This document shows positions 5,111 through 10,530 of a DNA stretch of 11,252 nt, piece after piece; position 1 is the stretch's first letter; each line of letters starts with the position of its first letter. The translations under genes and the position numbers were made by a program. The DNA comes from an uncultured Cellvibrio sp. (GTDB taxonomy: Bacteria; Pseudomonadota; Gammaproteobacteria; Pseudomonadales; Cellvibrionaceae), in NCBI GenBank assembly GCA_946482345.1, contig CAMLRJ010000060.1, forward strand, positions 1 to 11,252. The letters run 5' to 3'. Under the pieces are notes generated by a model. It saw only the letters and a program-made list of their open reading frames with translations, was not told the DNA's origin and searched no databases.

Positions 5111-5633
5111 AAGAACTCTAGACGAGTGGATTGCTGAGCGCGAAGCAGTCCATGCGTTAATGCCAGAGGGTAAACCAAAGGTGCTGGATGCCCGCGATAT
5201 TCAGCACGTGAAAAATAATCGCCGATACTTGCTTCACGGTACTGGCGACACTACCGCGTACTTTTGCAAAGAATGCGGAACACCTGAACGGGCAACGTAT
5301 GTAGATGATTACAAAAAGCCTATGCTCGAAAAGGGTATTTGTTTTTGCTGCGAGCTATGGTCCAGACGCCTTGCGGATCACCTCAAAAAACCCACCGTTA
5401 TTTTTGATGGCGTTATGTACTCTATTGGTCCTGAACCGAAGAAGGGGGAAAATCGCCAGTTTCTTGGATTTGGCGGGGCTGGCTGGTTTCTTCGCGATTT
5501 GAATACCGGAAAAGTCACCATAACGCACAACCTTTGGTGCGGTGGGGATATCCCAAAACGTTTTATTGAAGCTGGTATGCGCGATACGCATGTTTCCATT
5601 ACTCAGCAAGAGGCTTTGTCCTATGTCTCCTGA
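5094..5633 (+). CDS. Zinc-finger-containing conserved phage protein (179 aa)
   Basis: ATG 5094 follows a strong GGCGGAGG at about 5081-5088. The N-terminal 40 residues are helical and charged. Residues 58-86 carry a Cys4 site, C58-K-E-C61 and C83-F-C-C86, typical of a zinc knuckle. The C-terminal part has DGVMYSIG followed by FLGFGGAGWFLRDLNTG, NLWCGGDIPKRF and a final helix. This G-x-G-G-x-x-F...N-L-W...G-x-I-P-x-x-F layout is one I associate with a common phage family of unknown function. It may bind nucleic acid through the zinc site; that is inference. It overlaps the nuclease gene downstream by 11 bases. Confidence 0.7.
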   Translation: MTQVTERTLDEWIAEREAVHALMPEGKPKVLDARDIQHVKNNRRYLLHGTGDTTAYFCKECGTPERATYVDDYKKPMLEKGICFCCELWSRRLADHLKKPTVIFDGVMYSIGPEPKKGENRQFLGFGGAGWFLRDLNTGKVTITHNLWCGGDIPKRFIEAGMRDTHVSITQQEALSYVS

Positions 5634-6138
5634 AGTTCTTAGCAAAGCCGGAACAGAGCACGCGCACCAGGTAGCTTTGTTTGCTTGGTGCGCTGTTGCG
5701 GCTTATCTCGGGTTTGATGCTGCTGACGATATGGCGGCGTATGGCAACGCCGATAAAATGGCTGCCTATAGGGCCTCCGCACAGCCTGTTTACGGGCTGA
5801 ATTGGTACCATGCCATACCCAACGGCGGGGCACGCGGCGACGATAAAGCTTCGGCCATGATAAGGGGCGGCCAGCTTAAAGCAGAAGGCGTCAAATCTGG
5901 TGTTTCAGACACGCTGCTGCCAGTCTTTCGCCGGAATCTTGATGGCTCTACATGGCATGGGTTGTATATAGAACTCAAGAAGCCCGTCGGCTCCAGCGGG
6001 GAGTCGGATAAGCAGATTGAATTCGGAAAATTCGTAACAGAAAATAACTTTTGTTACCGGTGCTGCTATGGCTGGCGCGAAGCTGCGGATGTGATCAAAG
6101 ATTACTATGCTGGGAGGATTGCTCATGCCAACGCATAA
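5623..6138 (+). CDS. VRR-NUC domain nuclease (171 aa)
   Basis: The start is ATG 5623, with AAGAGG just upstream (5608-5613), overlapping the preceding gene by 11 bases. The protein fits the VRR-NUC branch of PD-(D/E)xK nucleases. An N-terminal helix with TEHAHQ is followed by WYHAIPNGGARG, G-V-S-D96-T-L, then E118-L-K-K120 (the ExK half of the active site), a Ser/Gly loop and Q131 in a final conserved helix. Stand-alone VRR-NUC proteins are common in phages and are thought to cut branched or flap DNA, in a resolvase-like role. The length of 171 is normal for phage versions, which are often 120-170. There is an Ala-rich insertion with two Tyr near residues 33-57. A role in resolving DNA before packaging is inference. 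Confidence 0.85.
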   Translation: MSPEVLSKAGTEHAHQVALFAWCAVAAYLGFDAADDMAAYGNADKMAAYRASAQPVYGLNWYHAIPNGGARGDDKASAMIRGGQLKAEGVKSGVSDTLLPVFRRNLDGSTWHGLYIELKKPVGSSGESDKQIEFGKFVTENNFCYRCCYGWREAADVIKDYYAGRIAHANA

Positions 6139-6376
6139 AGGAACCCTCAAGATGTCCGTCGTCTGCACTAAGAAGGATGCAAAGGGCCAACCGTTTTCGT
6201 ATGTTGAAAAGCGCATTGACGGCACTTATGCTGAAGTGTGGGATTTGGCAAATGCAACTGTTTTCGATACCATTGACTACCTCTTTACTGCCGAGCACGT
6301 ACATATCCAAAAAACATTTCCGGAAGCATATATTCATCCGGTTTTATTAACCGTAACTGTGGAGCTAACAGAATGA
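6125..6376 (+). CDS. Hypothetical protein (83 aa)
   Basis: ATG 6125 is favoured over an in-frame upstream start because GGGAGGA (6111-6117) lies at ideal distance. It overlaps the nuclease gene by 14 bases. The product begins basic (THKGTLKMSVVCTKKDAKG), then has a helix with VWDLANATVFDTIDYLF and a beta-type end (HPVLLTVTVELTE). There is no recognised motif. Its stop overlaps the next start as ATGA. I do not recognise the family. Confidence 0.65.
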   Translation: MPTHKGTLKMSVVCTKKDAKGQPFSYVEKRIDGTYAEVWDLANATVFDTIDYLFTAEHVHIQKTFPEAYIHPVLLTVTVELTE

Positions 6377-6786
6377 GAAATCGCCAGCATTTTACGTTGA
6401 ACCTAAAAGAAGATCCGCATGATCCGGATACCCAAATCTTAATGAACGGTGAACCGCTTGCTGGAGTGCGCGATATTTCCGTTCGCTGCGGCAGTAACGG
6501 CTATACAAATATAATCGTCGGATTTAACGGCGAAGCGGCCATCAAAATGACCGGTGAACTTGTGGCTAATGTATCCCTTGAAGAAATAGGGGAACAGAAT
6601 GTCGCCAACGCTTACGATACAGCGATGGCTTTACTCGGAGAAGAACCTCTCGACTTCGAAATGAAATCGCGTTTCGTCGAACACTTGCTATCGCTCCTGA
6701 TAACAAGGCACATCCCATCTGTCAAAGACGAGGTCGAAAATGGCAGCAACCAAGAAGAGTCCAGCTCCTCAGAAGCCTGCGGATAA
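6373..6786 (+). CDS. Hypothetical protein (137 aa)
   Basis: ATG 6373 makes an ATGA overlap with the previous stop. The first 75 residues look like a beta sandwich (alternating strands: FTLNLKED, ISVRCGSNGYTNIIVGFN, AAIKMTGELVANVS). The following 45 residues are helical, and the tail is Glu/Ser-rich (NGSNQEESSSSE), probably disordered. The tail is encoded where the next gene overlaps by 47 bases in another frame, which may explain its low complexity. I recognise no family. Confidence 0.6.
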   Translation: MRNRQHFTLNLKEDPHDPDTQILMNGEPLAGVRDISVRCGSNGYTNIIVGFNGEAAIKMTGELVANVSLEEIGEQNVANAYDTAMALLGEEPLDFEMKSRFVEHLLSLLITRHIPSVKDEVENGSNQEESSSSEACG

Positions 6787-7024
6787 AGTCGCCGCAGCGT
6801 TTCCGCATTACTATAAAGATACCCGCCACCTGGAAAAGGTGGACGTGTATCGTGTTTTGGATTTGTATAAAGTAACTGATCCAAGCATTGCTCACGCTAC
6901 CAAGAAATTACTTTGTTCTGGTGGCCGCGGTGCGAAAGATCAAATCACTGATGTCAAAGAAGCTATCGCAGCATTAGAGCGCTTCCTTGATATGCAAGAA
7001 GAGAATTCAGCGAGCTTATCATGA
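6740..7024 (+). CDS. Conserved-looking hypothetical phage protein (94 aa)
   Basis: ATG 6740 lies 47 bases inside the preceding gene, after a weak GAGGTCG (about 6729-6735). Residues 2-20 are Lys/Ala/Pro-rich, a flexible basic tail. The rest (HYYKDTRHLEKVDVYRVLDL, VTDPSIAHATKKLL, GGRGAKDQ, then an acidic helix VKEAIAALERFLDM) matches my memory of a family found in many phages and prophages that is annotated as unknown. The core motif is V-D-V-Y-R-V-L-D-L...TDP-x-I-x-H-A-x-K-K-L-L. It is probably a small helical protein. Its stop overlaps the next ATG. Confidence 0.7.
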   Translation: MAATKKSPAPQKPADKVAAAFPHYYKDTRHLEKVDVYRVLDLYKVTDPSIAHATKKLLCSGGRGAKDQITDVKEAIAALERFLDMQEENSASLS

Positions 7025-7179
7025 ACGAGCTACTCGACCAACTTGCAGAAGCTATTCGGGAAAACATTGAAGTAATAGGTGGTGACCCGAATGACCTTGG
7101 ACAGGTCAAATCTTTCATTAAGGGTTGCGATTTTGAAACCAAACTTGCAACTAAAGTCGTCGAGCTTGATGCTGAGTGA
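7021..7179 (+). CDS. Small acidic hypothetical protein (52 aa)
   Basis: The ATG at 7021 overlaps the preceding TGA as ATGA. The 52-residue product is acidic and probably all helical: MNELLDQLAEAIRENIEV, a short GGDPNDLGQ turn, then SFIKGCDFETKLATKVVELD. It is the last gene before the terminator hairpin at 7186-7218. It has no cysteine pair or membrane helix. I do not recognise it. The reading frame and coupling make it a likely real gene despite its size. Confidence 0.6.
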   Translation: MNELLDQLAEAIRENIEVIGGDPNDLGQVKSFIKGCDFETKLATKVVELDAE

Positions 7180-7185
7180 TTGAAT

Positions 7186-7223
7186 AATTAAGGCCATTGA
7201 TTAATAATGGCCTTAATTGTTTT
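7186..7223 (+). terminator. Rho-independent terminator with 13-bp stem
   Basis: A perfect 13-bp stem (7186-7198 with 7206-7218) closes a 7-base loop and is followed by GTTTT (7219-7223). It begins seven bases after a stop codon and ends the long run of overlapping genes from 2862. The T run merges into the Shine-Dalgarno TTTTGGAG of the next gene, so readthrough would still allow translation downstream. Confidence 0.75.
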
Positions 7224-7238
7224 GGAGTATTCACTACA

Positions 7239-7526
7239 ATGGCAAAGCGCGCTAGCAAAGCGTTTTCATTCACTAGTAAGCGACGTGAGCATGATTTTTA
7301 TGATGCGGCGTTTCAAGGGCACTCTGCCGCTCCAGGGTCCAGATGCCCGTATGGAGTTTCAGACCTTGGAGAAAGGTGTGCGTGGCTTGCTGCTCATTAT
7401 GACGCACATGGAGCACGCGCTTGGGAAAGGGCTAGAGTATTTACTGAAGAGGATTTAAATGAAAAGAAAGATAACCAGAACTGGTCAAGCGTCAACACCG
7501 GAGGGCCGCCGTATTGGCGCCGCTAA
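7239..7526 (+). CDS. Ribosome modulation factor-like protein (Rmf/CrpP fold, 95 aa)
   Basis: ATG 7239 follows TTTGGAG (GGAG at 7223-7226). The N terminus is basic (MAKRASKAFSFTSKRR). Residues 19-62 match the small helical RMF domain: A-F-Q-G-H at 24-28, C36-P-Y38, a gap, R47-C-A-W49-L50, then an Ala/His/Arg helix. In E. coli RMF the corresponding landmarks are a Gly-rich helix, CPY, and R-x-x-W-L. RMF binds the 30S/16S rRNA and dimerises ribosomes to 100S in starvation; CrpP relatives share the fold. This protein is longer than RMF (about 55 residues) by a polar C-terminal tail ending PPYWRR. It may bind host ribosomes or rRNA, which is inference. The C terminus overlaps the next gene. Confidence 0.65.
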   Translation: MAKRASKAFSFTSKRREHDFYDAAFQGHSAAPGSRCPYGVSDLGERCAWLAAHYDAHGARAWERARVFTEEDLNEKKDNQNWSSVNTGGPPYWRR

Positions 7527-7632
7527 ATTTCGGGTGACCGGCCCTTGCGTTGAAACTGGCGTTCGTGTGGTCAGAGAAATTGAATGCACCCGCCAAGAAG
7601 CTGAAACTCTTGTATTAAAGAAGGAAGCATAA
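7459..7632 (+). CDS. Small basic hypothetical protein (57 aa)
   Basis: ATG 7459 has AAGAGGA at 7447-7453 as ribosome binding site and lies 68 bases inside the RMF-like gene in a different frame. The product starts very basic (MKRKITRTGQ, PEGRRIGAAKF), then has beta-type strands (FRVTGPCVETGVRVVREIEC) and a short acidic/Lys helix. It may bind nucleic acid. The strong ribosome site and clean frame to the stop just before the next ATG make it a likely gene. No family is recognised. Confidence 0.65.
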   Translation: MKRKITRTGQASTPEGRRIGAAKFRVTGPCVETGVRVVREIECTRQEAETLVLKKEA

Positions 7633-7633
7633 C

Positions 7634-8062
7634 ATGCACCACGATGAATCACCGATTAACGTGGTTGGTCCTGGTGGTAGCTTAACCGTTATCACTTTTG
7701 ATCAATTCATGGTTAAATATCCGCATGACATGACGCTGGTGTCTTTTAAGGTGCCGTCATCTCCAAAAGCCGCAGCTAAGCTCCATCCGGCAATCGCTTA
7801 CGAGCAACAAAAAGATGAATTTGTTATCTCCTTTGCTGTTCCAGATTATGCAGAATGGATACCGGCTGTTGTCGAGGTAATTGACGAGTCCTTTGTTTAC
7901 GCAAAAGAGCAACGAAAGATCATTGCTCAATTAACAGCACAAGAGCAACGTACTAAGTTCCTTGAAAAGAGCATTGTTCGCTTGAACTATCTTTGGGGCG
8001 GGATTCTTACGCTAGTAGTAGTTGCCCACATGGTGCTGGGGTATATTCAACATGCGCGGTAA
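7634..8062 (+). CDS. C-terminally membrane-anchored hypothetical protein (142 aa)
   Basis: ATG 7634 is one base after the preceding stop, with AAGGAAG (7620-7626) upstream. Residues 1-75 form a beta-rich soluble domain. Residues 85-115 are a polar, Gln/Glu/Lys-rich helix that could coil with a partner (KEQRKIIAQLTAQEQRTKFL). Residues about 119-137 are one membrane helix (YLWGGILTLVVVAHMVLGY) followed by QHAR. There is no N-terminal signal, so it should sit in the inner membrane with the bulk in the cytoplasm (tail-anchored type). The end overlaps the next gene by 11 bases. Its position 500 bases before terminase and 1.1 kb before the lysis genes is noted; function is unknown. Confidence 0.7.
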   Translation: MHHDESPINVVGPGGSLTVITFDQFMVKYPHDMTLVSFKVPSSPKAAAKLHPAIAYEQQKDEFVISFAVPDYAEWIPAVVEVIDESFVYAKEQRKIIAQLTAQEQRTKFLEKSIVRLNYLWGGILTLVVVAHMVLGYIQHAR

Positions 8063-8477
8063 GTGGCGGTCATGGCTTAATCAGCGGTTACACCTGCATA
8101 TGCAGAAGTATTTTCGTCACCGCTATCAGCGTATCCTAGTTCAACCAGGTGTCGGGCTGTATAACTACAAATGCTTCTGGAATGCTGCTCAAAAGGTTTT
8201 TGATGATCCAGAAAAGAATCTGCGAGTAGTTGAAGTAATCCAGTTCAAGGGGCAGTGGGCTTTATTGCACTATGTGAATTGGAATCCGGAAACAGACGAA
8301 TATATCGATAATACTTTAGGCTACCAAGCCGAACAAATGGAGTATTATCGCATTCGGTTGATCCCGCCTCCCGACCTACCCCAAATTGAGGATCATTTTG
8401 GTGCGGCCCTAGACTATTGGGATTCCGTATTTCTTAAATGGTATCACAAGCTAGCAGGGATAGAACGGGCACTTTAG
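8052..8477 (+). CDS. Hypothetical protein (141 aa)
   Basis: ATG 8052 is preferred to the longer frame starting TTG 8022, although its Shine-Dalgarno is poor; translation is probably coupled to the overlapping upstream gene. The N terminus is strongly basic and aromatic (MRGKWRSWLNQRLHLHMQKYFRHRYQR). The middle has beta-strand spacing (VVEVIQFKGQWALLHYVNW) and the end is acidic/aromatic (DYWDSVFLKWYHK). There is no signal, membrane helix or catalytic motif. A 75-base non-coding stretch with a large inverted repeat follows. I do not recognise it. Confidence 0.65.
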   Translation: MRGKWRSWLNQRLHLHMQKYFRHRYQRILVQPGVGLYNYKCFWNAAQKVFDDPEKNLRVVEVIQFKGQWALLHYVNWNPETDEYIDNTLGYQAEQMEYYRIRLIPPPDLPQIEDHFGAALDYWDSVFLKWYHKLAGIERAL

Positions 8478-8503
8478 TGACGCGTGCTTTCCCGTTCCCA
8501 TCT

Positions 8504-8546
8504 TCCTATACTTGGCGAAAGTATTAAAAGTGCGCCAAGTATAGGA
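8504..8546 (+). promoter_or_regulatory. 14-bp inverted repeat covering the terminase ribosome binding site
   Basis: Bases 8504-8517 pair perfectly with 8533-8546, with a 15-base AT-rich loop between. The right arm contains the A-G-G-A of the Shine-Dalgarno (AGGAG, 8543-8547) that serves ATG 8553. As RNA, the hairpin would hide the ribosome site of the terminase small subunit, so it can be read as a translational switch. As DNA, the symmetric repeat could be a protein operator or terminase recognition site. There is no T run after it, so it is not a terminator. It lies in the only sizeable gene-free gap in this part of the window. Confidence 0.65.
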
Positions 8547-8552
8547 GTCCAA

Positions 8553-9086
8553 ATGAAGCGCTCTGGTATCCCGCTTTCGAAAGTTCCAGGTGCGGTTCTT
8601 GCAACAACTAACCAATCGTACCTAGAAGCCACTTTGCGCAGTGCCGCAAAGATGACACCGGATATGAAATTCCGGCGCCGTGTATTTTGTGCACATTATA
8701 TTAAAACTATGGACCCCGTTAGCGCTGCGGCTGCGGCTGGATTCTCGTCACCAAATGTGCAGGGCCGTAAGCTCCTGAAGGAACCATACGTTCAAGAAAT
8801 ACTTTCGTCTTTGCTTCGAGAGCTGGACGAAGACGCAATCATGTCCCAGAACGAAATTCTGTTTCGCTTAAAAGTTGAAGCATTAGATACCACCGCAGGA
8901 AATCAATCTGCTCGCGTATCTGCTTTGTCCCAGCTTTCTAAGATTAGAGACATGGTTAAAGATAAGAACCAACCGCCTCCCGCTCAGCAATGTGTTATGG
9001 TCGTACCGGCAATGGGAACTGTGGATTCTTGGGAGCAGGCTGCGGCTGCGCAGCAAAAAAGCTTGAAGGATTCAGTAAAAGATTAA
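8553..9086 (+). CDS. terS: Terminase small subunit (177 aa)
   Basis: ATG 8553 is chosen over GTG 8484 because AGGAG (8543-8547) precedes it; the longer frame would also run through the inverted repeat. Residues 40-85 match the Terminase_2-type small subunit: F-C-A-H-Y-I-x(5)-V-S-A-A-A-A-A-G-F-S, then GRKLLKEPYVQEIL. This is the helix-turn-helix that binds phage packaging DNA. A long helix for oligomerisation follows (residues 86-140) and then a Pro/Gln/Ala-rich tail. Small subunits form rings that bring the large subunit to the packaging start site. The large subunit gene is 1.4 kb downstream, past the lysis genes. The call rests on the N-terminal HTH plus context. Confidence 0.85.
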   Translation: MKRSGIPLSKVPGAVLATTNQSYLEATLRSAAKMTPDMKFRRRVFCAHYIKTMDPVSAAAAAGFSSPNVQGRKLLKEPYVQEILSSLLRELDEDAIMSQNEILFRLKVEALDTTAGNQSARVSALSQLSKIRDMVKDKNQPPPAQQCVMVVPAMGTVDSWEQAAAAQQKSLKDSVKD

Positions 9087-9114
9087 CCCTTCGGAAGCAG
9101 CGGGCTGAAGGGTT
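9085..9114 (+). repeat. 8-bp inverted repeat at the terS stop codon
   Basis: Bases 9085-9092 pair with 9107-9114 around a 14-base loop. It begins inside the TAA stop (9084-9086) of the terminase gene and sits four bases before the terminator hairpin. With no T run of its own, it is best seen as an extra stem next to the terminator, perhaps protecting the transcript end. Confidence 0.45.
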
Positions 9115-9117
9115 CTT

Positions 9118-9143
9118 AGCTCCTGGTAACAGGAGCTCTTTTT
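9118..9143 (+). terminator. Rho-independent terminator between terS and endolysin
   Basis: A perfect 8-bp stem (9118-9125 with 9130-9137) is closed by the stable tetraloop GTAA and followed by C and five T (9139-9143). The endolysin Shine-Dalgarno begins five bases after the T run. The stem separates the terminase small subunit from the lysis genes and would lower endolysin expression from upstream promoters. Confidence 0.85.
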
Positions 9144-9158
9144 CATTTGGAGGTAGAT

Positions 9159-9581
9159 ATGACACGCGTAGCTGGTAAGTCTTTAGCTGTCCTTAATGGC
9201 GCCGACCCTCGGCTCCAGGAAATTGTCCATGAAGCAAGCGACATAATGGATCTTTCTGTCTTATGTTCTATAAGAACGCAGAAGGAACAAGATGAAGCCT
9301 TTGCAAATAAAAAGTCCAAATTAAAATGGCCGAATTCGAAACATAATCTTAAACCTGGTCAAACGCATTCAAAGGCAGTCGATATCATCCCGTTTTATTC
9401 TGATGGACTTGGAGCCTACGATTGGAATGACCATCTGGCTTTTGCTCGCTTAGCTGGCGTTATGTTTGCGATTGCTGCCCGAAAAGGAGTTAAGTTAAGA
9501 TGGGGCGGTGATTTTGATAGAGATGGAAGAAGTAAAGACGAAACTTTTTTGGATTTACCTCATTTTGAAATCGACGAATAA
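9159..9581 (+). CDS. Endolysin, M15-type peptidoglycan peptidase (140 aa)
   Basis: ATG 9159 has GGAGG at 9149-9153. The protein is a single-domain peptidase of the M15 (VanY/L-alanyl-D-glutamate peptidase-like) group, which cuts peptide stems of peptidoglycan. Landmarks are SIRTQKEQDEAF (the usual substrate-side S-x-R-T-x-x-x-Q), PNSKH62N, HSKAVD75IIPF, WND, LRWGGDFDRDG, and D132-L-P-H135-F-E. By family logic the zinc ligands are H62, D75 and H135. The H62-D75 gap is a few residues longer than in the relatives I remember. There is no signal peptide or membrane helix, so export depends on the holin. It begins the lysis cassette. Confidence 0.9.
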   Translation: MTRVAGKSLAVLNGADPRLQEIVHEASDIMDLSVLCSIRTQKEQDEAFANKKSKLKWPNSKHNLKPGQTHSKAVDIIPFYSDGLGAYDWNDHLAFARLAGVMFAIAARKGVKLRWGGDFDRDGRSKDETFLDLPHFEIDE

Positions 9582-9592
9582 GAGAATCATTC

Positions 9593-9931
9593 ATGGAAGC
9601 TATTCTTACAAATAGCCCAGATTTTCTCTACGAAAGCATTTGCTTTGGTTTGTTTGCGGCGGTCGGTGGATGTTTAGCCTACACCCTGCGGTGTCTAAAT
9701 CAAGAGAAGAAACCCAAAGTTAGTCGCGCTATCGCGGAGTTTCTCGCGTCTGGCTTTGTAGGAATTCTAGCAATGTTAGGTTGCAAAGCCATGGAGCTTG
9801 ATTGGAGATGGTCGGGGTTAGTGGTTGGTGTATTCGGGTGGTTGGGGGCCGAGGTCAGTATCGCGCTCCTAGCCAAATTAGTTAGAAAGAAACTGGGGAT
9901 TTCAGACAATGACACTTCAAGCGGTTCGTAG
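9593..9931 (+). CDS. Holin, three membrane helices (112 aa)
   Basis: ATG 9593 has a weak AAGAGA (9581-9586). Hydrophobicity gives three membrane helices at about 12-33, 46-66 and 73-95, with a Lys/Arg-rich loop between the first two and a basic C-terminal run (KLVRKKLG). Three helices mark a class I-type holin. The sequence of helices 2-3 (FLASGFVGILAML...GLVVGVFGWLGAE) resembles the LydA/phage_holin_2-type family, with the conserved G-x-x-G-W-L-G turn. It sits between endolysin and spanin genes as expected. It forms the inner-membrane lesion that releases endolysin. The last 23 bases overlap the Rz gene. Confidence 0.85.
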   Translation: MEAILTNSPDFLYESICFGLFAAVGGCLAYTLRCLNQEKKPKVSRAIAEFLASGFVGILAMLGCKAMELDWRWSGLVVGVFGWLGAEVSIALLAKLVRKKLGISDNDTSSGS

Positions 9932-10424
9932 CCACTTATCAATCGCTCTTGCACTAGTTGCGGCAATAGCTGGGGCATACGCCTACATTACTAATCTGCA
10001 CTATGAGAATCTTGAAACGCGGTACGAGCAGCTCGAAGCTGAAAAGGCTCAAGTACTTGTGGCTAATGCCACCCTAGCCGGTACGGTAAGCCGTATGTCT
10101 GAGCAAAATATTCGTGATGATAGATTTTTCAAAGCGCTTCAAGCAAGCCTTAAACAAATCAATGAACAAGGCAATTATGCTAGAAGCCAATTTAAGGAGC
10201 TAGCTAAAAATGATCAAGTTTTATTTGAGTTTAACAAGTCTATTGTGCCTTCTTCTGCTATGCGGGTGCTCTACGACCAAGCCAGCGGACGTTTATACGA
10301 GTCGGGAGATCTTATTAACCCCTCCAGTTTCATTACGCCAGCGCTGTCCAGTCCCGTTGCCGAAAGTTCCGATTCAGGAAACCTCGGGGGAAGAACTTTT
10401 AAATTATACGAGTCTACTAATTGA
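9909..10424 (+). CDS. Inner-membrane spanin, Rz-like (171 aa)
   Basis: ATG 9909 lies 23 bases inside the holin gene; GGGGAT (9896-9901) is a possible ribosome site. Residues 9-28 are one N-terminal membrane helix (HLSIALALVAAIAGAYAYI). A polar, Glu/Gln/Lys-rich periplasmic helix to about residue 105 suits coiled coil formation. Then comes a VP-containing segment (FNKSIVPSSAMRVLYDQA) typical of the end of Rz proteins. The last 45 residues are Ser/Pro/Gly-rich and are encoded where Rz1 overlaps in a second frame. With Rz1 it joins and fuses inner and outer membranes at the last step of lysis. Confidence 0.88.
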   Translation: MTLQAVRSHLSIALALVAAIAGAYAYITNLHYENLETRYEQLEAEKAQVLVANATLAGTVSRMSEQNIRDDRFFKALQASLKQINEQGNYARSQFKELAKNDQVLFEFNKSIVPSSAMRVLYDQASGRLYESGDLINPSSFITPALSSPVAESSDSGNLGGRTFKLYESTN

Positions 10425-10530
10425 ACGGCTAAGAGCCTGCGACGAGCAATGGATAAAACTAGATGACTGGTACGTTGACTCAGGTGCAGAAAGCGCCGGT
10501 ATTGTTCGGCCCGACGCAATCAAGCAGTAA
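10210..10530 (+). CDS. Outer-membrane lipoprotein spanin, Rz1-like (106 aa)
   Basis: ATG 10210 follows AAGGAG (10195-10200). A lipoprotein signal with lipobox L-C-G-C20 ends a hydrophobic N terminus, so the mature protein should be lipidated at Cys20 and sit on the inner face of the outer membrane. The Pro-containing segment (TPPVSLRQRCPVPLPKVP) and the helix ELLNYTSLLIERLRACDEQWIKLDDWY are typical of o-spanins. The gene starts in a different frame inside Rz but continues 106 bases beyond the Rz stop, so it is only partly embedded. It also overlaps the next gene (terL) by 68 bases. Confidence 0.88.
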   Translation: MIKFYLSLTSLLCLLLLCGCSTTKPADVYTSREILLTPPVSLRQRCPVPLPKVPIQETSGEELLNYTSLLIERLRACDEQWIKLDDWYVDSGAESAGIVRPDAIKQ

